Assembly (NCBI GenBank): GCA_964236535.1
Contig: CAXSEF010000001.1
Location: forward strand, 1 to 64,000
Origin: CAXSEF01 sp964236535
GTDB taxonomy: Bacteria > Pseudomonadota > Alphaproteobacteria > Acetobacterales > Acetobacteraceae
DNA: 64,000 nucleotides
Reading direction: 5' to 3'
Shown here piece after piece: positions 17,592-26,915 of the stretch. Each line of letters starts with the position of its first letter. Positions within the stretch are counted from its first letter, which is position 1. The notes under the pieces are model-generated. The model was not told the DNA's origin, made no database searches, and was given only the letters and a program-made list of their open reading frames with translations. Position numbers and translations under genes: made by a program.

Positions 17592-18251
17592 TCAGGGCTT
17601 CACCGCGCCGCCGGAAAGATCGCTGACCTTCCTCTGAAGACTTGCGATCAGCGCGTCCGCATTGCCGGAGCCCAGCAGGGCGCGGAAGTCCGAGCGCTGC
17701 ACCGCGACCCGGCTGATCGAGCCGTCTAGCAGGACATCCACCGCCTGCCAGCCCTCCTGGCCCTGGCGCATCACGTAATCGATGCGGATGGCCTTGCCGC
17801 CGCTGGGCACGATCTCGGTCTCGACCACCTGGTCCTGGCCAACCGCACGGGTCTCCGGCAGCAGGTTGATCTGCTCGCCGTTGTAGCTGTTGAAGTTGGC
17901 GACGTAGGAGGCGACGGTGAAGGCGCGGAACACCGAGAGCAGTTGCTGCTGCTGCTCCACCGGCAGCTCGGACCAGTGCGGACCCACCGAGGTCTGCAGG
18001 ATCGCCGGCAGGTCCAGTGCGCGTTCCACCACCGGGGCGAGCGCGTTGTAGCGCTCCTGAAACGGCTGGCGACCGCTGCGCGCGGCATCGAGCAGCCCGG
18101 TATCCAGCGCGCTGATCCGGGCGCCAACTGCTTCCTGTGCGCGTGCTCCCTCCCCGCCGCCCAGCGTCAGTAGGACGGTCAATGTCATCAGGACGGTCAT
18201 GGGAGCAAAAAACCGGGCCCGCGCGGCCATAAGGCAAGGGAGGCGAGTCAT
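17592..18251 (-). CDS. hpnM: HpnM, MlaC/Ttg2D-like periplasmic protein
   Basis: A 219-residue exported protein of the MlaC/Ttg2D fold found in hopanoid clusters. Signal peptide of about 38 residues (LMTLTVLLTLGGG..ARA), then a helical/beta domain with RYNALAPVVERALDL, AFTVASYVANFNSYNGEQ, IVPSGGKAIRIDYVM and WQAVDVLLDGSISRVAVQRS. It presumably carries hopanoid across the periplasm, with HpnN as the membrane partner. The start ATG overlaps the dxs stop as ATGA, so the two are translationally coupled. Confidence 0.9.
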   Translation of the reverse strand: MTRLPCLMAARARFFAPMTVLMTLTVLLTLGGGEGARAQEAVGARISALDTGLLDAARSGRQPFQERYNALAPVVERALDLPAILQTSVGPHWSELPVEQQQQLLSVFRAFTVASYVANFNSYNGEQINLLPETRAVGQDQVVETEIVPSGGKAIRIDYVMRQGQEGWQAVDVLLDGSISRVAVQRSDFRALLGSGNADALIASLQRKVSDLSGGAVKP

Positions 18252-20188
18252 CGCGAGGGTATCACCTGGGAGAAGGTCTGTCCGAGAGCGGTCATGACAG
18301 TGTCGACGATGTCCCGGTGTCCGATACCGGCGTCGGCGATCTGCGCAGGATGGGTGTTGTGCTCGATAAGCCGGTCCGGCAGCGTCATCGGCCGCAGCTT
18401 CAGGCTGGTGCCGCCGCCGAGCAGGCCGCGGCGGACGAGATGGGTCATGACGCTGGTGCCGAAACCGCCGGAGGCTTCCTCGATGGTGACAAGCACCTCG
18501 TGGTGGCGGGCCAGCTGTTCGATCAGCGCCGTGTCCAGCGGCTTGGCAAAGCGGGCGTCGGCAACGGTGGTGGGAAGTCCGCGCGCAGCAAGCTCGTCGG
18601 CGGCACGCAGCGCGTCGGCCAGTCGGGTGCCGAGCGAGAGGATCGCCACCGAGCCGCGCCGCGGGCCGCCTTCGCGCAGGATGCGGCCGCGGCCGATCTC
18701 CAGCACCTCGCCCACGGCGGGCAGCGCCACGCCGGTACCTTCGCCACGTGGGTAGCGCAGCGCCGAGGGCCCGTCGTCGATGGCGCGCGCTGTCGCGACC
18801 ATGTGCACCAGCTCCGCCTCGTCGGACGGCGCCATGATCACCATTCCCGGCAGGCAGCCGAGGAAGGCCAGGTCGTATGCCCCGGCATGCGTCGCGCCGT
18901 CGGCACCCACTAGGCCGGCGCGGTCGAGCGCGAAGCGCACCGGCAGCTTCTGCAGCACCACATCGTGGATCACCTGGTCGTAGGCACGCTGCAGGAAGGT
19001 TGAATAGATCGCGCAGAACGGCGCCATGCCTTCGGTCGCCATGCCGGCGGCAAAGGTCACCGCGTGCTGCTCGGCGATGCCCACGTCGAACATCCGGTCT
19101 GGGAAGCGCTTGGCGAAACGGTCGAGCCCGGTGCCGGACGGCATCGCCGCGGTGATCGCGACGATGCGGCTGTCGCGCTCGGCCTCGCCAGTCAGCGCGT
19201 CGGCGAACACGCGGGTGTAGGAGGGCGGACCGGCTGGCGCCTTGACCTGCTCGCCGGTGACCACGTTGAACCGGCTGACGGCGTGGAACTTGTCTCCCGC
19301 CGCCTCGGCAGGCGCGTAACCGTGCCCCTTGTGGGTGATCACGTGCAGCAGCACCGGGCCCGCGTCCTCGGCATCGCGCAGATTGCGCAGCACCGGCAGC
19401 AGATGGTCCAGGTTGTGGCCGTCGATCGGGCCAAGGTAGTAGAAGCCAAGCTCCTCGAACAGCGTGCCGCCGGTCAGGATGCCGCGCGCATACTCCTCGG
19501 CGCGACGCGCCGTGCGCTCCAGCCCGCGCGGGAAGCGGCGCGCCACCTTACCCGCGAGATCGCGCAGGTTGAGGAACGAGCGCGAACTCATCAGTCGCGA
19601 CAGGTAGGCGCTCATCGCCCCCACCGGCGGCGCGATCGACATGTCGTTGTCGTTGAGCACGACGATCAGCCGTGAGCCGAGCGCGCCCGCGTTGTTCATC
19701 GCCTCGTAGGCCATGCCGGCGCTCATCGACCCGTCGCCGATCACCGCAACCACGTGACGGTCCGGCTCCACGCCGCCGGCGCGCGCCTGCAGCTCGTGTG
19801 CCACCGCCATGCCGAGGCCGGCCGAGATCGAGGTCGAGCTGTGCGCCGCGCCGAACGGGTCGTACTCGCTCTCGCTGCGGCGAGTGAAGCCGCTCAGGCC
19901 GCCGGGCTGGCGCAGGGTGCGGATTCGGTCACGCCGTCCGGTCAGGATCTTGTGCGGGTAGGTCTGGTGGCCGACGTCCCAGATCAGCCGGTCGCGCGGG
20001 GTGTCGAATACTGCGTGCAGCGCGACCGTCAGCTCCACCACGCCCAGGCTCGCGCCCAGGTGGCCACCGGTCACCGACACTGCGTCGATCGTCTCGGCAC
20101 GCAGTTCGTCGGCCAGCTGCCGAAGCTGCTCGGCTGACAGGTTGCGCATGTCCGATGGAACACGGACACGATCCAGGACAGGCGTCAC
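18248..20188 (-). CDS. dxs: 1-deoxy-D-xylulose-5-phosphate synthase
   Basis: A 646-residue thiamine-diphosphate enzyme making DXP from pyruvate and glyceraldehyde-3-phosphate, the first step of the MEP isoprenoid pathway. Motifs in order: GGHLGASLGVVELTVALH, DVGHQTYPHKILTGR, the ThDP motif GDGSMSAGMAYEAMNN, VITHKGHGYAPAE, MPSGTGLDRFAKRFPDR, FDVGIAEQHAVTFAAGMA with the catalytic Glu, and a C-terminal transketolase domain. GTG 20188 (VTPVLDRVRVPSD) is chosen by family alignment; a TTG at 20197 gives three more residues. It heads the dxs-hpnM-hpnI-hpnJ(-hpnK) operon, so precursor supply is tied to hopanoid synthesis. Confidence 0.95.
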   Translation of the reverse strand: MTPVLDRVRVPSDMRNLSAEQLRQLADELRAETIDAVSVTGGHLGASLGVVELTVALHAVFDTPRDRLIWDVGHQTYPHKILTGRRDRIRTLRQPGGLSGFTRRSESEYDPFGAAHSSTSISAGLGMAVAHELQARAGGVEPDRHVVAVIGDGSMSAGMAYEAMNNAGALGSRLIVVLNDNDMSIAPPVGAMSAYLSRLMSSRSFLNLRDLAGKVARRFPRGLERTARRAEEYARGILTGGTLFEELGFYYLGPIDGHNLDHLLPVLRNLRDAEDAGPVLLHVITHKGHGYAPAEAAGDKFHAVSRFNVVTGEQVKAPAGPPSYTRVFADALTGEAERDSRIVAITAAMPSGTGLDRFAKRFPDRMFDVGIAEQHAVTFAAGMATEGMAPFCAIYSTFLQRAYDQVIHDVVLQKLPVRFALDRAGLVGADGATHAGAYDLAFLGCLPGMVIMAPSDEAELVHMVATARAIDDGPSALRYPRGEGTGVALPAVGEVLEIGRGRILREGGPRRGSVAILSLGTRLADALRAADELAARGLPTTVADARFAKPLDTALIEQLARHHEVLVTIEEASGGFGTSVMTHLVRRGLLGGGTSLKLRPMTLPDRLIEHNTHPAQIADAGIGHRDIVDTVMTALGQTFSQVIPSR

Positions 20189-20197
20189 ACAGACCAA

Positions 20198-20788
20198 ACC
20201 AACACCCGATCAAACCTCCGACACCATGAAAGCCTCAGACGCTGCCCGTTGATATGGCACCGTGCCCCGGCCCGGGAAAGCGCCGCACGGCTATCCAGGG
20301 GCCAGCCCGAGCCACCACGCCCCTGTTTCGACTGGCACGAACGTCACCGGCAAGACCTCGTTCGCCCCTCGGGGCGCAACGCTGCCACGCTGGACGGGCA
20401 TCTGATGCTGGATTGCAACAGGTCGCGCTGATCTGCGGCGCGAGCATGGCCAGGCGCGCTGCATCAGACCTGGATCAATCGAGGCGCAGCAAACATGCCC
20501 GGCGCGGGAACACAACCCGTTCCGAGTTGTCGCTGCCGCCTGCAGGTCGTCACGTTCCTGCGCGTGCCCGGGTCCTGCGGCGATGACGGGCGCGGGTGCC
20601 GGGATTGCTGACGCCGCCGGCGACTGTCATACACGGCGACACCAGACGCAGGTTCGCGCAACCTGCGTCGCTTGGTGCAACCAGGGGCGCCCGGCCCTGG
20701 GGCGGCCTTGAGGACATGTCGGGCGGTTCGCGCGCGACGGCCCTCGCGCAAACGCTCCACCATGGCGGGCCGAGCCTAGGAGAATACC
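20198..20788. other. Divergent dxs/hpnH intergenic region without recognised genes
   Basis: About 590 nt separate the divergent dxs and hpnH starts. The open frames inside are arginine-rich and antisense-like and I do not support any. It must hold the promoters of both transcripts; I could not pick convincing -35/-10 pairs. Confidence 0.5.
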
Positions 20789-21925
20789 GTGTCCGTTCCC
20801 ATGAAGCAGGTTATGCGCGTCGGCGCCTATGTGGTCCGCCAGCACCTGGCCGGGCGCAAGCGCTATCCGCTGGTGCTGATGCTGGAGCCGCTGTTCCGCT
20901 GCAACCTCGCCTGCTCCGGCTGCGGCAAGATCGATTACCCGGCCGAGATCCTGAACCAGCGGGTTTCGGTGGCCGACGCGCTCGGCGCGGTCGACGAGTG
21001 CGGCGCGCCGGTGGTGGCGATCGCCGGCGGCGAGCCGCTGCTGCACAAGGAGATGCCGGAGATCGTCCGCGGAATCCTAGCCAAGAAGAAGTTCGTCTAT
21101 CTGTGCACCAACGCGCTGCTCCTAGAGAAGAAGATGGACCAGTACAAGCCCCACCCGTACTTCTCCTGGGACATCCATCTCGACGGCGACCGGGCGATGC
21201 ACGACGCCGCGGTTGACCAGGACGGCGTGTACGACCGGGCGGTGGCCGCGATCAGGAAGGCGAAGGAGCGCGGCTTCCGCATGTCGATCAACTGCACCCT
21301 GTTCGACGGCGCGCAACCGGAGCGAGTGGCGAAGTTCTTCGACGAGGTGATGGCGATGGGCGTGGACGGCATCATGACCTCCCCCGGCTACGCCTATGAG
21401 CGCGCCCCGGACCAGGCGCATTTCCTGTCGCGGCAGAAGACCAAGCAGCTGTTCCGCGACATCCTGGCGCGCGGCAAGGGGCGCGGCTGGAAGTTCACCC
21501 AGTCGCCGCTGTTCATGAATTTCCTGGCCGGTAACGAGACCTATCACTGCACGCCGTGGGGCAAGCCGACGCGCAACGTGTTCGGCTGGCAGCGGCCCTG
21601 CTATCTGCTCGGCGAGGGCTATGCCAGCACGTTCCGCGAGCTGATGGACACCACGGACTGGGACAAGTACGGGACCGGCAACTACGAGAAGTGCGCCGAC
21701 TGCATGGTGCACTCGGGCTACGAGAGCACCGCGGTGATGGATGCCGTGAAGAGTCCGATCAAGACCATGATGGTGGCAATGCGTGGTCCGCGCACCGACG
21801 GGCCCATGGCGTCGGAGATCAGCCTGGAGAACCAGCGCCCGGCGGAGTTCGTGTTCAGCCGTCACGTGCAAGAGAAGATGGCTGAGCTTCGCCACAAGAA
21901 GGCGCCGGTCGAGGCCGCAGAGTAG
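20789..21925 (+). CDS. hpnH: HpnH, adenosylhopane synthase (radical SAM)
   Basis: A 378-residue radical SAM enzyme that adds a 5'-deoxyadenosyl group to diploptene, giving adenosylhopane, the entry to extended hopanoids. The cluster motif is CNLACSGC (about residues 38-45), followed by AIAGGEPLLHKEMPEI, YLCTNALLLEKK, DIHLDGDRAMHD, TPWGKPTRNVFGWQRPCY and CADCMVHSGYE. The start is GTG 20789, with AGGAGA placed 6 nt upstream; the next ATG (20801) has no such site. Divergent from the dxs operon. Confidence 0.95.
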   Translation: MSVPMKQVMRVGAYVVRQHLAGRKRYPLVLMLEPLFRCNLACSGCGKIDYPAEILNQRVSVADALGAVDECGAPVVAIAGGEPLLHKEMPEIVRGILAKKKFVYLCTNALLLEKKMDQYKPHPYFSWDIHLDGDRAMHDAAVDQDGVYDRAVAAIRKAKERGFRMSINCTLFDGAQPERVAKFFDEVMAMGVDGIMTSPGYAYERAPDQAHFLSRQKTKQLFRDILARGKGRGWKFTQSPLFMNFLAGNETYHCTPWGKPTRNVFGWQRPCYLLGEGYASTFRELMDTTDWDKYGTGNYEKCADCMVHSGYESTAVMDAVKSPIKTMMVAMRGPRTDGPMASEISLENQRPAEFVFSRHVQEKMAELRHKKAPVEAAE

Positions 21926-22094
21926 CTTCGGCCGCTGCTCCCGGATGGGCACGGCGCCGCATCCTTTCATTTGGGCGCTGGCCGGCTGCCTGGCCGCTTC
22001 GCACCTGCAAAAACTTGATGGTGCCGGGGAGCAGTGAAGCTTGCTCCGAATGGTTCGGTTGTGCCTTGGTGACGGCACAACCGAGGCATTGCCG

Positions 22095-23498
22095 ATGCGG
22101 CGACGTGGGTTCCTGGCAGGTGGCGTAATCTCCGGCCTGGCATGTGGTGTCGCACCGCGGGCTGGGCGGGCCACGACGGAAGACCGCAGCGTGCCGGGCG
22201 ATGAAACCATCCGCGCGATCCTGGGCGAGCGGATCGAGGCCGACCGACGCAGCGTCGGCATGGTCGCGGGGGTGATCACCAGGGCCGGGGATCGCTACAT
22301 CGCCGGCATGGGGCAGCTTGATCAGGCCGACCCGCGCACCCCAGACATCGACACCGTGTTCGAGATTGGCTCGATCACCAAGGTGTTCACCGCGCTGCTG
22401 CTCGCCGACATGGTGCTGCGCGGCCAGGCTGCCTGGGACGAGCCGGTGTCGCGCCTGTTGCCTGCCGCGGTGCACGTCCCGATGTTTGGCGGCACGTCGA
22501 TCACGCTGCTCGATTTGGCGACCTACACCTCCGGCCTGCCGCGCATGCCGGGCAATTTCCACCCGGCCGACCCAGGCGACCCCTACGCAGACTACAGCGT
22601 CGACCAGCTGTATGAATTCCTCGACGGCTATGTGCTGACCCGCACCCCGGGGACCGAGTACGAGTACAGCAATTTGGGCTACGGGCTGCTCGGCCACGCG
22701 CTGGCGGAGCGCGCGGGGACCTCGTTCGAAGCGCTGCTGTGCGGACGGGTCTGTGCGCCGCTCGGGCTGGAGAGCACCCGGATCACGCTGGATGCCGAGA
22801 TGCGGGGACGGCGGGCGGTCGGGCACGACGCCGCCCTGACACCGGTGGAGCCGTGGTCGATGCCGACGCTGGCCGGTGCGGGTGCCTTTCGCTCGACAAT
22901 GCGCGACCTGCTGGCCTTTCTCTCCGCCGCCAGCGGCCGCAGTTCCGGCCCGCTGACTCCGGCGTTCGAGGCGTTGCTCGCGGTGCGGCGGCGCAGCGAC
23001 ACGGCCGGTGTGGACGCGGCAGCGGGCTGGCTGGTGACGCAGCGGCTGGGCGGCGAGGTCGCGTGGAAGAACGGCGGCACCGGAGGGTTCTCGTCCTATG
23101 CCGGGTGGTCGGCCCGCGGCGGGCGGGCGGCGGTGGTGCTGTCCAACGCCCAGGTGCCGCCGGGGCTCGACGACATCGGCCTGCACCTGATCGATCCGTT
23201 GTCGCCGCTCGCGTCGCTGCCGCGCCAGGCGCCGATCGATCCGGCACGGCTCGACGCCTACGTCGGGCTGTACTCGGTGGCGCCGCTGTTCATGCTGGAC
23301 GTCGCGCGTATGGGTGATCGGCTGTTCGTGCAGACCACCGGGCAGCAGCCACTCGAGATCTTCTACGCGGGTGACGGCGGGTTCTTCTTCAAGCAGGTCA
23401 ACGCACGACTGGATTTCGCCTTCGATTCGTCCGGCCGAGCGGTGTCCCTGGTGCTGGACCAGAACGGGCGCAATCTGCACGGGCACCGGATCCAGTAG
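22095..23498 (+). CDS. Serine hydrolase, class C beta-lactamase/penicillin-binding-like
   Basis: A 467-residue protein beginning MRRRGFLAGGVISGLACG, a twin-arginine-like signal. The beta-lactamase-fold motifs are S-x-x-K (SITK), Y-x-N (YSN in YEYSNLGYGLLG) and a GGTGGF strand in place of K-T-G. The last 100 residues form a separate C-terminal beta domain (LDAYVGLYSVAPLFMLDVAR) as in AmpH/esterase-type relatives. It probably acts on a peptide, ester or cell-wall substrate in the periplasm. ATG 22095 is preferred over the upstream frame start at 22041 because of the signal sequence. Confidence 0.82.
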   Translation: MRRRGFLAGGVISGLACGVAPRAGRATTEDRSVPGDETIRAILGERIEADRRSVGMVAGVITRAGDRYIAGMGQLDQADPRTPDIDTVFEIGSITKVFTALLLADMVLRGQAAWDEPVSRLLPAAVHVPMFGGTSITLLDLATYTSGLPRMPGNFHPADPGDPYADYSVDQLYEFLDGYVLTRTPGTEYEYSNLGYGLLGHALAERAGTSFEALLCGRVCAPLGLESTRITLDAEMRGRRAVGHDAALTPVEPWSMPTLAGAGAFRSTMRDLLAFLSAASGRSSGPLTPAFEALLAVRRRSDTAGVDAAAGWLVTQRLGGEVAWKNGGTGGFSSYAGWSARGGRAAVVLSNAQVPPGLDDIGLHLIDPLSPLASLPRQAPIDPARLDAYVGLYSVAPLFMLDVARMGDRLFVQTTGQQPLEIFYAGDGGFFFKQVNARLDFAFDSSGRAVSLVLDQNGRNLHGHRIQ

Positions 23499-23990
23499 GC
23501 AGCAAATCCGGCGGTCGCAGCGATCAGCGATCAGGCCACTGTGCTAGGAGCATCGCCTGCCTGGGAAAGCGCCGGGACGGGGGGCGGGCCGGCGGCCTTT
23601 GCGCCCGTGGCGGAGGCGGGATGGCAGAGCAGGGCCGACAGTGCGGCGTATCCCGGCGCCACGGTCGGATAGGCTCCGCCAGCGAGGCTTCCTGACATGA
23701 TGCACGTTCCGTCCATTCGCCCGGGCCAGCGTTGCCCGCGCGGGTTCCGGCTGCAGGATGGCACCACCTGGTTGCGCGAAGCTTAACGGGGCGGGGAACG
23801 CCAGCCGCATCATTGCTGGCGTGCCGCAATGCCTGCATGTGCTGGTCCGAGCCCAGGCCTCCGGCGGGTGCGGCGGCACTGGTCGGCCCGCGTCCGCTCC
23901 CTTGAACTCCGGGGTGCGCTCTTGCATACCCCGCCCCCTGGCCGGCGCCCGAGGCAGGGTGGGCAGCCAGGTCCGACCGGAGGATCCGCA
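23499..23990. other. Intergenic region before folE
   Basis: Roughly 490 nt. A minus-strand frame at 23531-23767 could encode a small Ala/Pro-rich peptide (MSGSLAGGAYPTVAPGYAAL...), but there is no ribosome site or family support, so I leave it uncalled. No repeat copy is obvious. Confidence 0.4.
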
Positions 23991-24593
23991 GTGTCCGACT
24001 TGCCCCCGACCCGACCCACCCGCGAGGCGGCGGAAGAGGCGGTGCGAACGCTGATCCGCTGGGCCGGCGACGACCCGGCGCGCGAAGGCCTGATCGACAC
24101 GCCGTCGCGGGTCGTACGGTCGTACGAGGAGTTCTACCAGGGCTATACCCAGGACCCGGTGGCGCTGCTGGAGCGCACCTTTGCCGAGGTGGAAGGCTAT
24201 GACGAGATCGTGCTGCTGCGCGACATTCGGCTGGAGAGCCACTGCGAGCATCACATGGTGCCGATCGTCGGCCGCGCACATGTCGCCTATCTGCCGGATC
24301 GCCGCGTGGTGGGGATCAGCAAGCTGGCCCGCCTGGTGGACGCGTTCGCGCACCGGCTGCAGATCCAGGAAAAGCTGACGGCGCAGATTGCCGACACCAT
24401 CCAGGCGGTGCTGCGCCCGCATGGTACCGCGGTGATCATCGAGGCGGTGCACGAGTGCATGAGCTGCCGCGGGGTGCACAAGACCGGAGTCAGCATGGTG
24501 ACGAGCCGCATGCTCGGCATCTTCCGGGAGAACCGGTCGACACGGCAGGAGCTGATGGCGATGGTGCAGGCGCCGAGGCTGGGCGACGGCTGA
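23991..24593 (+). CDS. folE: GTP cyclohydrolase I
   Basis: A 200-residue enzyme that converts GTP to 7,8-dihydroneopterin triphosphate in folate/tetrahydropterin synthesis. The zinc ligands and signature are present: LESHCEHHMVPI, GRAHVAYLPDRRVVGISKLAR, LTAQIADTI and ECMSCRGVHK. The start is GTG 23991 with GGAGG ten nt upstream; the frame is open further upstream but that part is non-homologous. It ends convergent with the tlpA-like gene. Confidence 0.94.
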   Translation: MSDLPPTRPTREAAEEAVRTLIRWAGDDPAREGLIDTPSRVVRSYEEFYQGYTQDPVALLERTFAEVEGYDEIVLLRDIRLESHCEHHMVPIVGRAHVAYLPDRRVVGISKLARLVDAFAHRLQIQEKLTAQIADTIQAVLRPHGTAVIIEAVHECMSCRGVHKTGVSMVTSRMLGIFRENRSTRQELMAMVQAPRLGDG

Positions 24594-24601
24594 GCGCAAC
24601 G

Positions 24602-24713
24602 CCAGGGCTCGCCCTGGACCGGCCGTCGAAAGGCACCTGTCTCGCGATGTGCTTTCATCTGTGTGTCTGCGGGCTTAGCCCCCGGCGGGACCGGGCAGAG
24701 CCCAGCCTGGCTT
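24602..24713 (-). repeat. Intergenic palindromic repeat, copy 5 (left half, reversed, divergent)
   Basis: Convergent folE/tlpA junction. Recognisable parts are CCAGGGCTCGCCCTGG (a palindrome), GGGCTTAGCCCCCGGCGGGA and GGGCAGAGCCCAGCCTGGCT. It ends 4 nt from the tlpA-like stop. Confidence 0.5.
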
Positions 24714-24716
24714 CCT

Positions 24717-25334
24717 CTAAGCCAGCAGCTCGCGCACCAGCCTGGCCGCCTCCGGCGTTCCCCAATCCGCAGAGCCCTCCATGCGGGCCCGCTCCAGCCC
24801 GTCCGGCCCGACCAGCACCGTCGTCGGCAGGCCACCAAGCTGCAACGCGTGCACCGCGGTGCTGCCCGGGTCGAGCAGCACCGGGAGCCCCTCGATGTCG
24901 TGGTTGCGAAAGAACGAAGTGACGACCCCCGCGCCGCCACGGTCCGCCGAGACCGGCAGCACCGCGATGCGGTCCGGCTCCAGCGCATGGGCGAGTGCGG
25001 CGAGCGCCGGCATCTCGGCGACGCACGGGGCGCACCAGGTCGCCCAGAAGTTGATGACCGCGCCGCGCCCGTTGGCACCGGTGTAGTCGGCGAGGTGCAG
25101 CGTGCGGCCGTCCGCGGCGGTGAAGGTGAAGGCGGGCAGCGGCACCGGCGGATCGAGCCGCGCCAGGGTCGACAGACCACGCAGCCCGGGCGCGTCGGCA
25201 GCACCGCCGGTGCCGGAGATCGGCAGCTCGGCCTTGGCGGGGGCGATGCGGAGCTCGGCCAGTTTGCGCCCGACCAGGACGCCGAGTACCGTCCCGCCAG
25301 CCGCCATAACGGTGCGGCGCATGATCCGAGCCAT
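24717..25334 (-). CDS. TlpA/ResA-type thiol:disulfide oxidoreductase
   Basis: A 205-residue thioredoxin-fold protein with an N-terminal hydrophobic anchor (RTVMAAGGTVLGVLVG). The active site is WATWCAPC, followed by VLPVSADRGGAGVV, a GLPVLLDPGSTAV region and the cis-Pro loop GGLPTTVLVGPDG. It probably reduces periplasmic disulfides, for example in cytochrome c maturation. ATG 25334 lies only 6 nt from the divergent argH start; ATG 25322 is an alternative. tlpA next to argH is a usual alphaproteobacterial arrangement. Confidence 0.88.
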   Translation of the reverse strand: MARIMRRTVMAAGGTVLGVLVGRKLAELRIAPAKAELPISGTGGAADAPGLRGLSTLARLDPPVPLPAFTFTAADGRTLHLADYTGANGRGAVINFWATWCAPCVAEMPALAALAHALEPDRIAVLPVSADRGGAGVVTSFFRNHDIEGLPVLLDPGSTAVHALQLGGLPTTVLVGPDGLERARMEGSADWGTPEAARLVRELLA

Positions 25335-25340
25335 GGTGCG

Positions 25341-26915
25341 ATGTCCCCAAACAATGCCGCGCGCGCGCCGAACGACCCCCTGCCCGCCCCTGGCGTCCCG
25401 GCCGAGGGTGCCGGCGCCCGAGGCGCGCGAGCGGATGGGCCGTCCGGCGCCGGGCGTGACGCAGATGTGGAGGCAGGCCCGGGCGGCCGCAACCCGGATG
25501 GCAGTGCTGTGGGCGAGCCGGGCAATACCAACGCGCAGTGGGGCGGCCGCTTCACCGGCAGCTCGGCGGCGATCATGCAGGAGATCAACGCTTCGGTGGG
25601 CTTCGACCGGCGGCTGTGGCGCCAGGACATCAGCGGCTCGCTTGCCCATGCGGCGATGCTGGCGCGGGTGGGGATCATCGGGGCGGACGACGCGGCGGCG
25701 ATCCGCGGCGGGCTTGGCGCGATCGGCGCCGAGATCGAGGCTGGGCGCTTCGACTGGCAGTGTGCGCTGGAAGACGTGCACATGAACATCGAGGCGCGGC
25801 TCTCCGAGCGGATCGGCGATGCCGGGCGGCGGCTGCACACCGCGCGCAGCCGGAACGACCAGGTGGCGACCGACTTCCGGCTGTGGGTGCGCGACGTGAT
25901 CGACGGGCTGGACATGCAGCTTGCGGACGCGATGCGGGCGCTGGCCGACCGGGCGGCGGAACACGCGGCCGACCCGATGCCGGGCTTCACCCACCTGCAG
26001 ACCGCACAGCCCGTCACCTTCGGCCATCATCTGCTGGCCTACGTCGAGATGCTGGCGCGCGACCGCGGCCGTTTCGCCGATGCGCGCCGCCGGCTGAACG
26101 AGTGCCCGCTGGGGGCGGCGGCGCTGGCCGGCACTTCGTTCCCGATCGACCGCGCGATGACGGCACAGGCTCTGGGGTTCGACCGTCCGGCAGCCAATTC
26201 TCTCGACGCCGTGTCGGACCGTGATTTTGCCCTCGAGTTCCTGGCCGCGGCGTCGATCTGCGCGGTCCACCTTTCGCGTCTCGCGGAGGAGATCGTGCTG
26301 TGGTGCTCGGCGCCGTTCGGCTTCGTGCGGCTGTCGGACGCATTCACCACTGGCTCGTCGATCATGCCGCAGAAGCGCAACCCGGACGCGGCCGAGCTGG
26401 CGCGCGCCAAGTCCGGGCGAGTCGTTGGCAGCTTGGTCGGGCTGCTGATGGTGATGAAGGGACTGCCGCTCGCCTATGCCAAGGACACCCAGGAAGACAA
26501 GGAGGGGGTGTTCGACGCGGCCGACGCGCTGGCGCTGGCGCTGGCGGCTACGGCGGGAATGGTGCGCGACCTGCGGCCGGACACCGCGCGGATGCGCGCA
26601 CTTGCCGGGTCGGGGTATTCGACGGCGACCGACCTCGCGGACTGGCTGGTACGGGTGCTGCGGCTGCCGTTCCGCACCGCGCACCACGTCACCGGGCGGC
26701 TGGTGGCGCGGGCGGAGGAGCTGGGCGTAGAGCTGGCGGGGCTGAGCCTGGCCGAGATGCAGGCGGAGGAGGCGGGGATCACCGAGGATGTGTTCGGCGT
26801 GCTGAGCGTCGAGGCATCGCTGGCGTCGCGGACCAGCCAGGGCGGCACGGCGCCGGACAACGTGGCGCGCGAGGCGGCGCACTGGCGGGCCGCGCTGGCC
26901 GCCGGGGCGGCATGA
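25341..26915 (+). CDS. argH: Argininosuccinate lyase with long N-terminal extension
   Basis: A 524-residue protein; argininosuccinate lyases are about 460. The conserved part starts at NAQWGGRF (about residue 64) and has MNIEARL, HTARSRNDQVATD, FTHLQTAQPVTFGHHL and the signature GSSIMPQKRNPD with the catalytic Ser. It cleaves argininosuccinate to arginine and fumarate. The first 60 or so residues are low-complexity Pro/Ala/Gly/Asp and unlike the family, so the GTG at 25509 (VGEPGNTNAQWGG) may be the true start. The stop overlaps lptM as ATGA. Confidence 0.93.
   Translation: MSPNNAARAPNDPLPAPGVPAEGAGARGARADGPSGAGRDADVEAGPGGRNPDGSAVGEPGNTNAQWGGRFTGSSAAIMQEINASVGFDRRLWRQDISGSLAHAAMLARVGIIGADDAAAIRGGLGAIGAEIEAGRFDWQCALEDVHMNIEARLSERIGDAGRRLHTARSRNDQVATDFRLWVRDVIDGLDMQLADAMRALADRAAEHAADPMPGFTHLQTAQPVTFGHHLLAYVEMLARDRGRFADARRRLNECPLGAAALAGTSFPIDRAMTAQALGFDRPAANSLDAVSDRDFALEFLAAASICAVHLSRLAEEIVLWCSAPFGFVRLSDAFTTGSSIMPQKRNPDAAELARAKSGRVVGSLVGLLMVMKGLPLAYAKDTQEDKEGVFDAADALALALAATAGMVRDLRPDTARMRALAGSGYSTATDLADWLVRVLRLPFRTAHHVTGRLVARAEELGVELAGLSLAEMQAEEAGITEDVFGVLSVEASLASRTSQGGTAPDNVAREAAHWRAALAAGAA

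Noticed and set aside
20254..20763. Several frames in the dxs/hpnH intergenic region
   Set aside because: All are Arg-rich and look like random high-GC frames with no start signals.
23531..23767. Small Ala/Pro-rich protein on the minus strand
   Set aside because: Readable but without a ribosome site, family or context; evidence is too thin to call.
24663..25340. Plus-strand extension of the argH frame back to 24663
   Set aside because: It is antisense to the TlpA-like gene and has no lyase homology.
24717..26882. Minus-strand open frame of 721 codons
   Set aside because: Only its last 205 codons (the TlpA-like protein) are real; the rest is antisense to argH.
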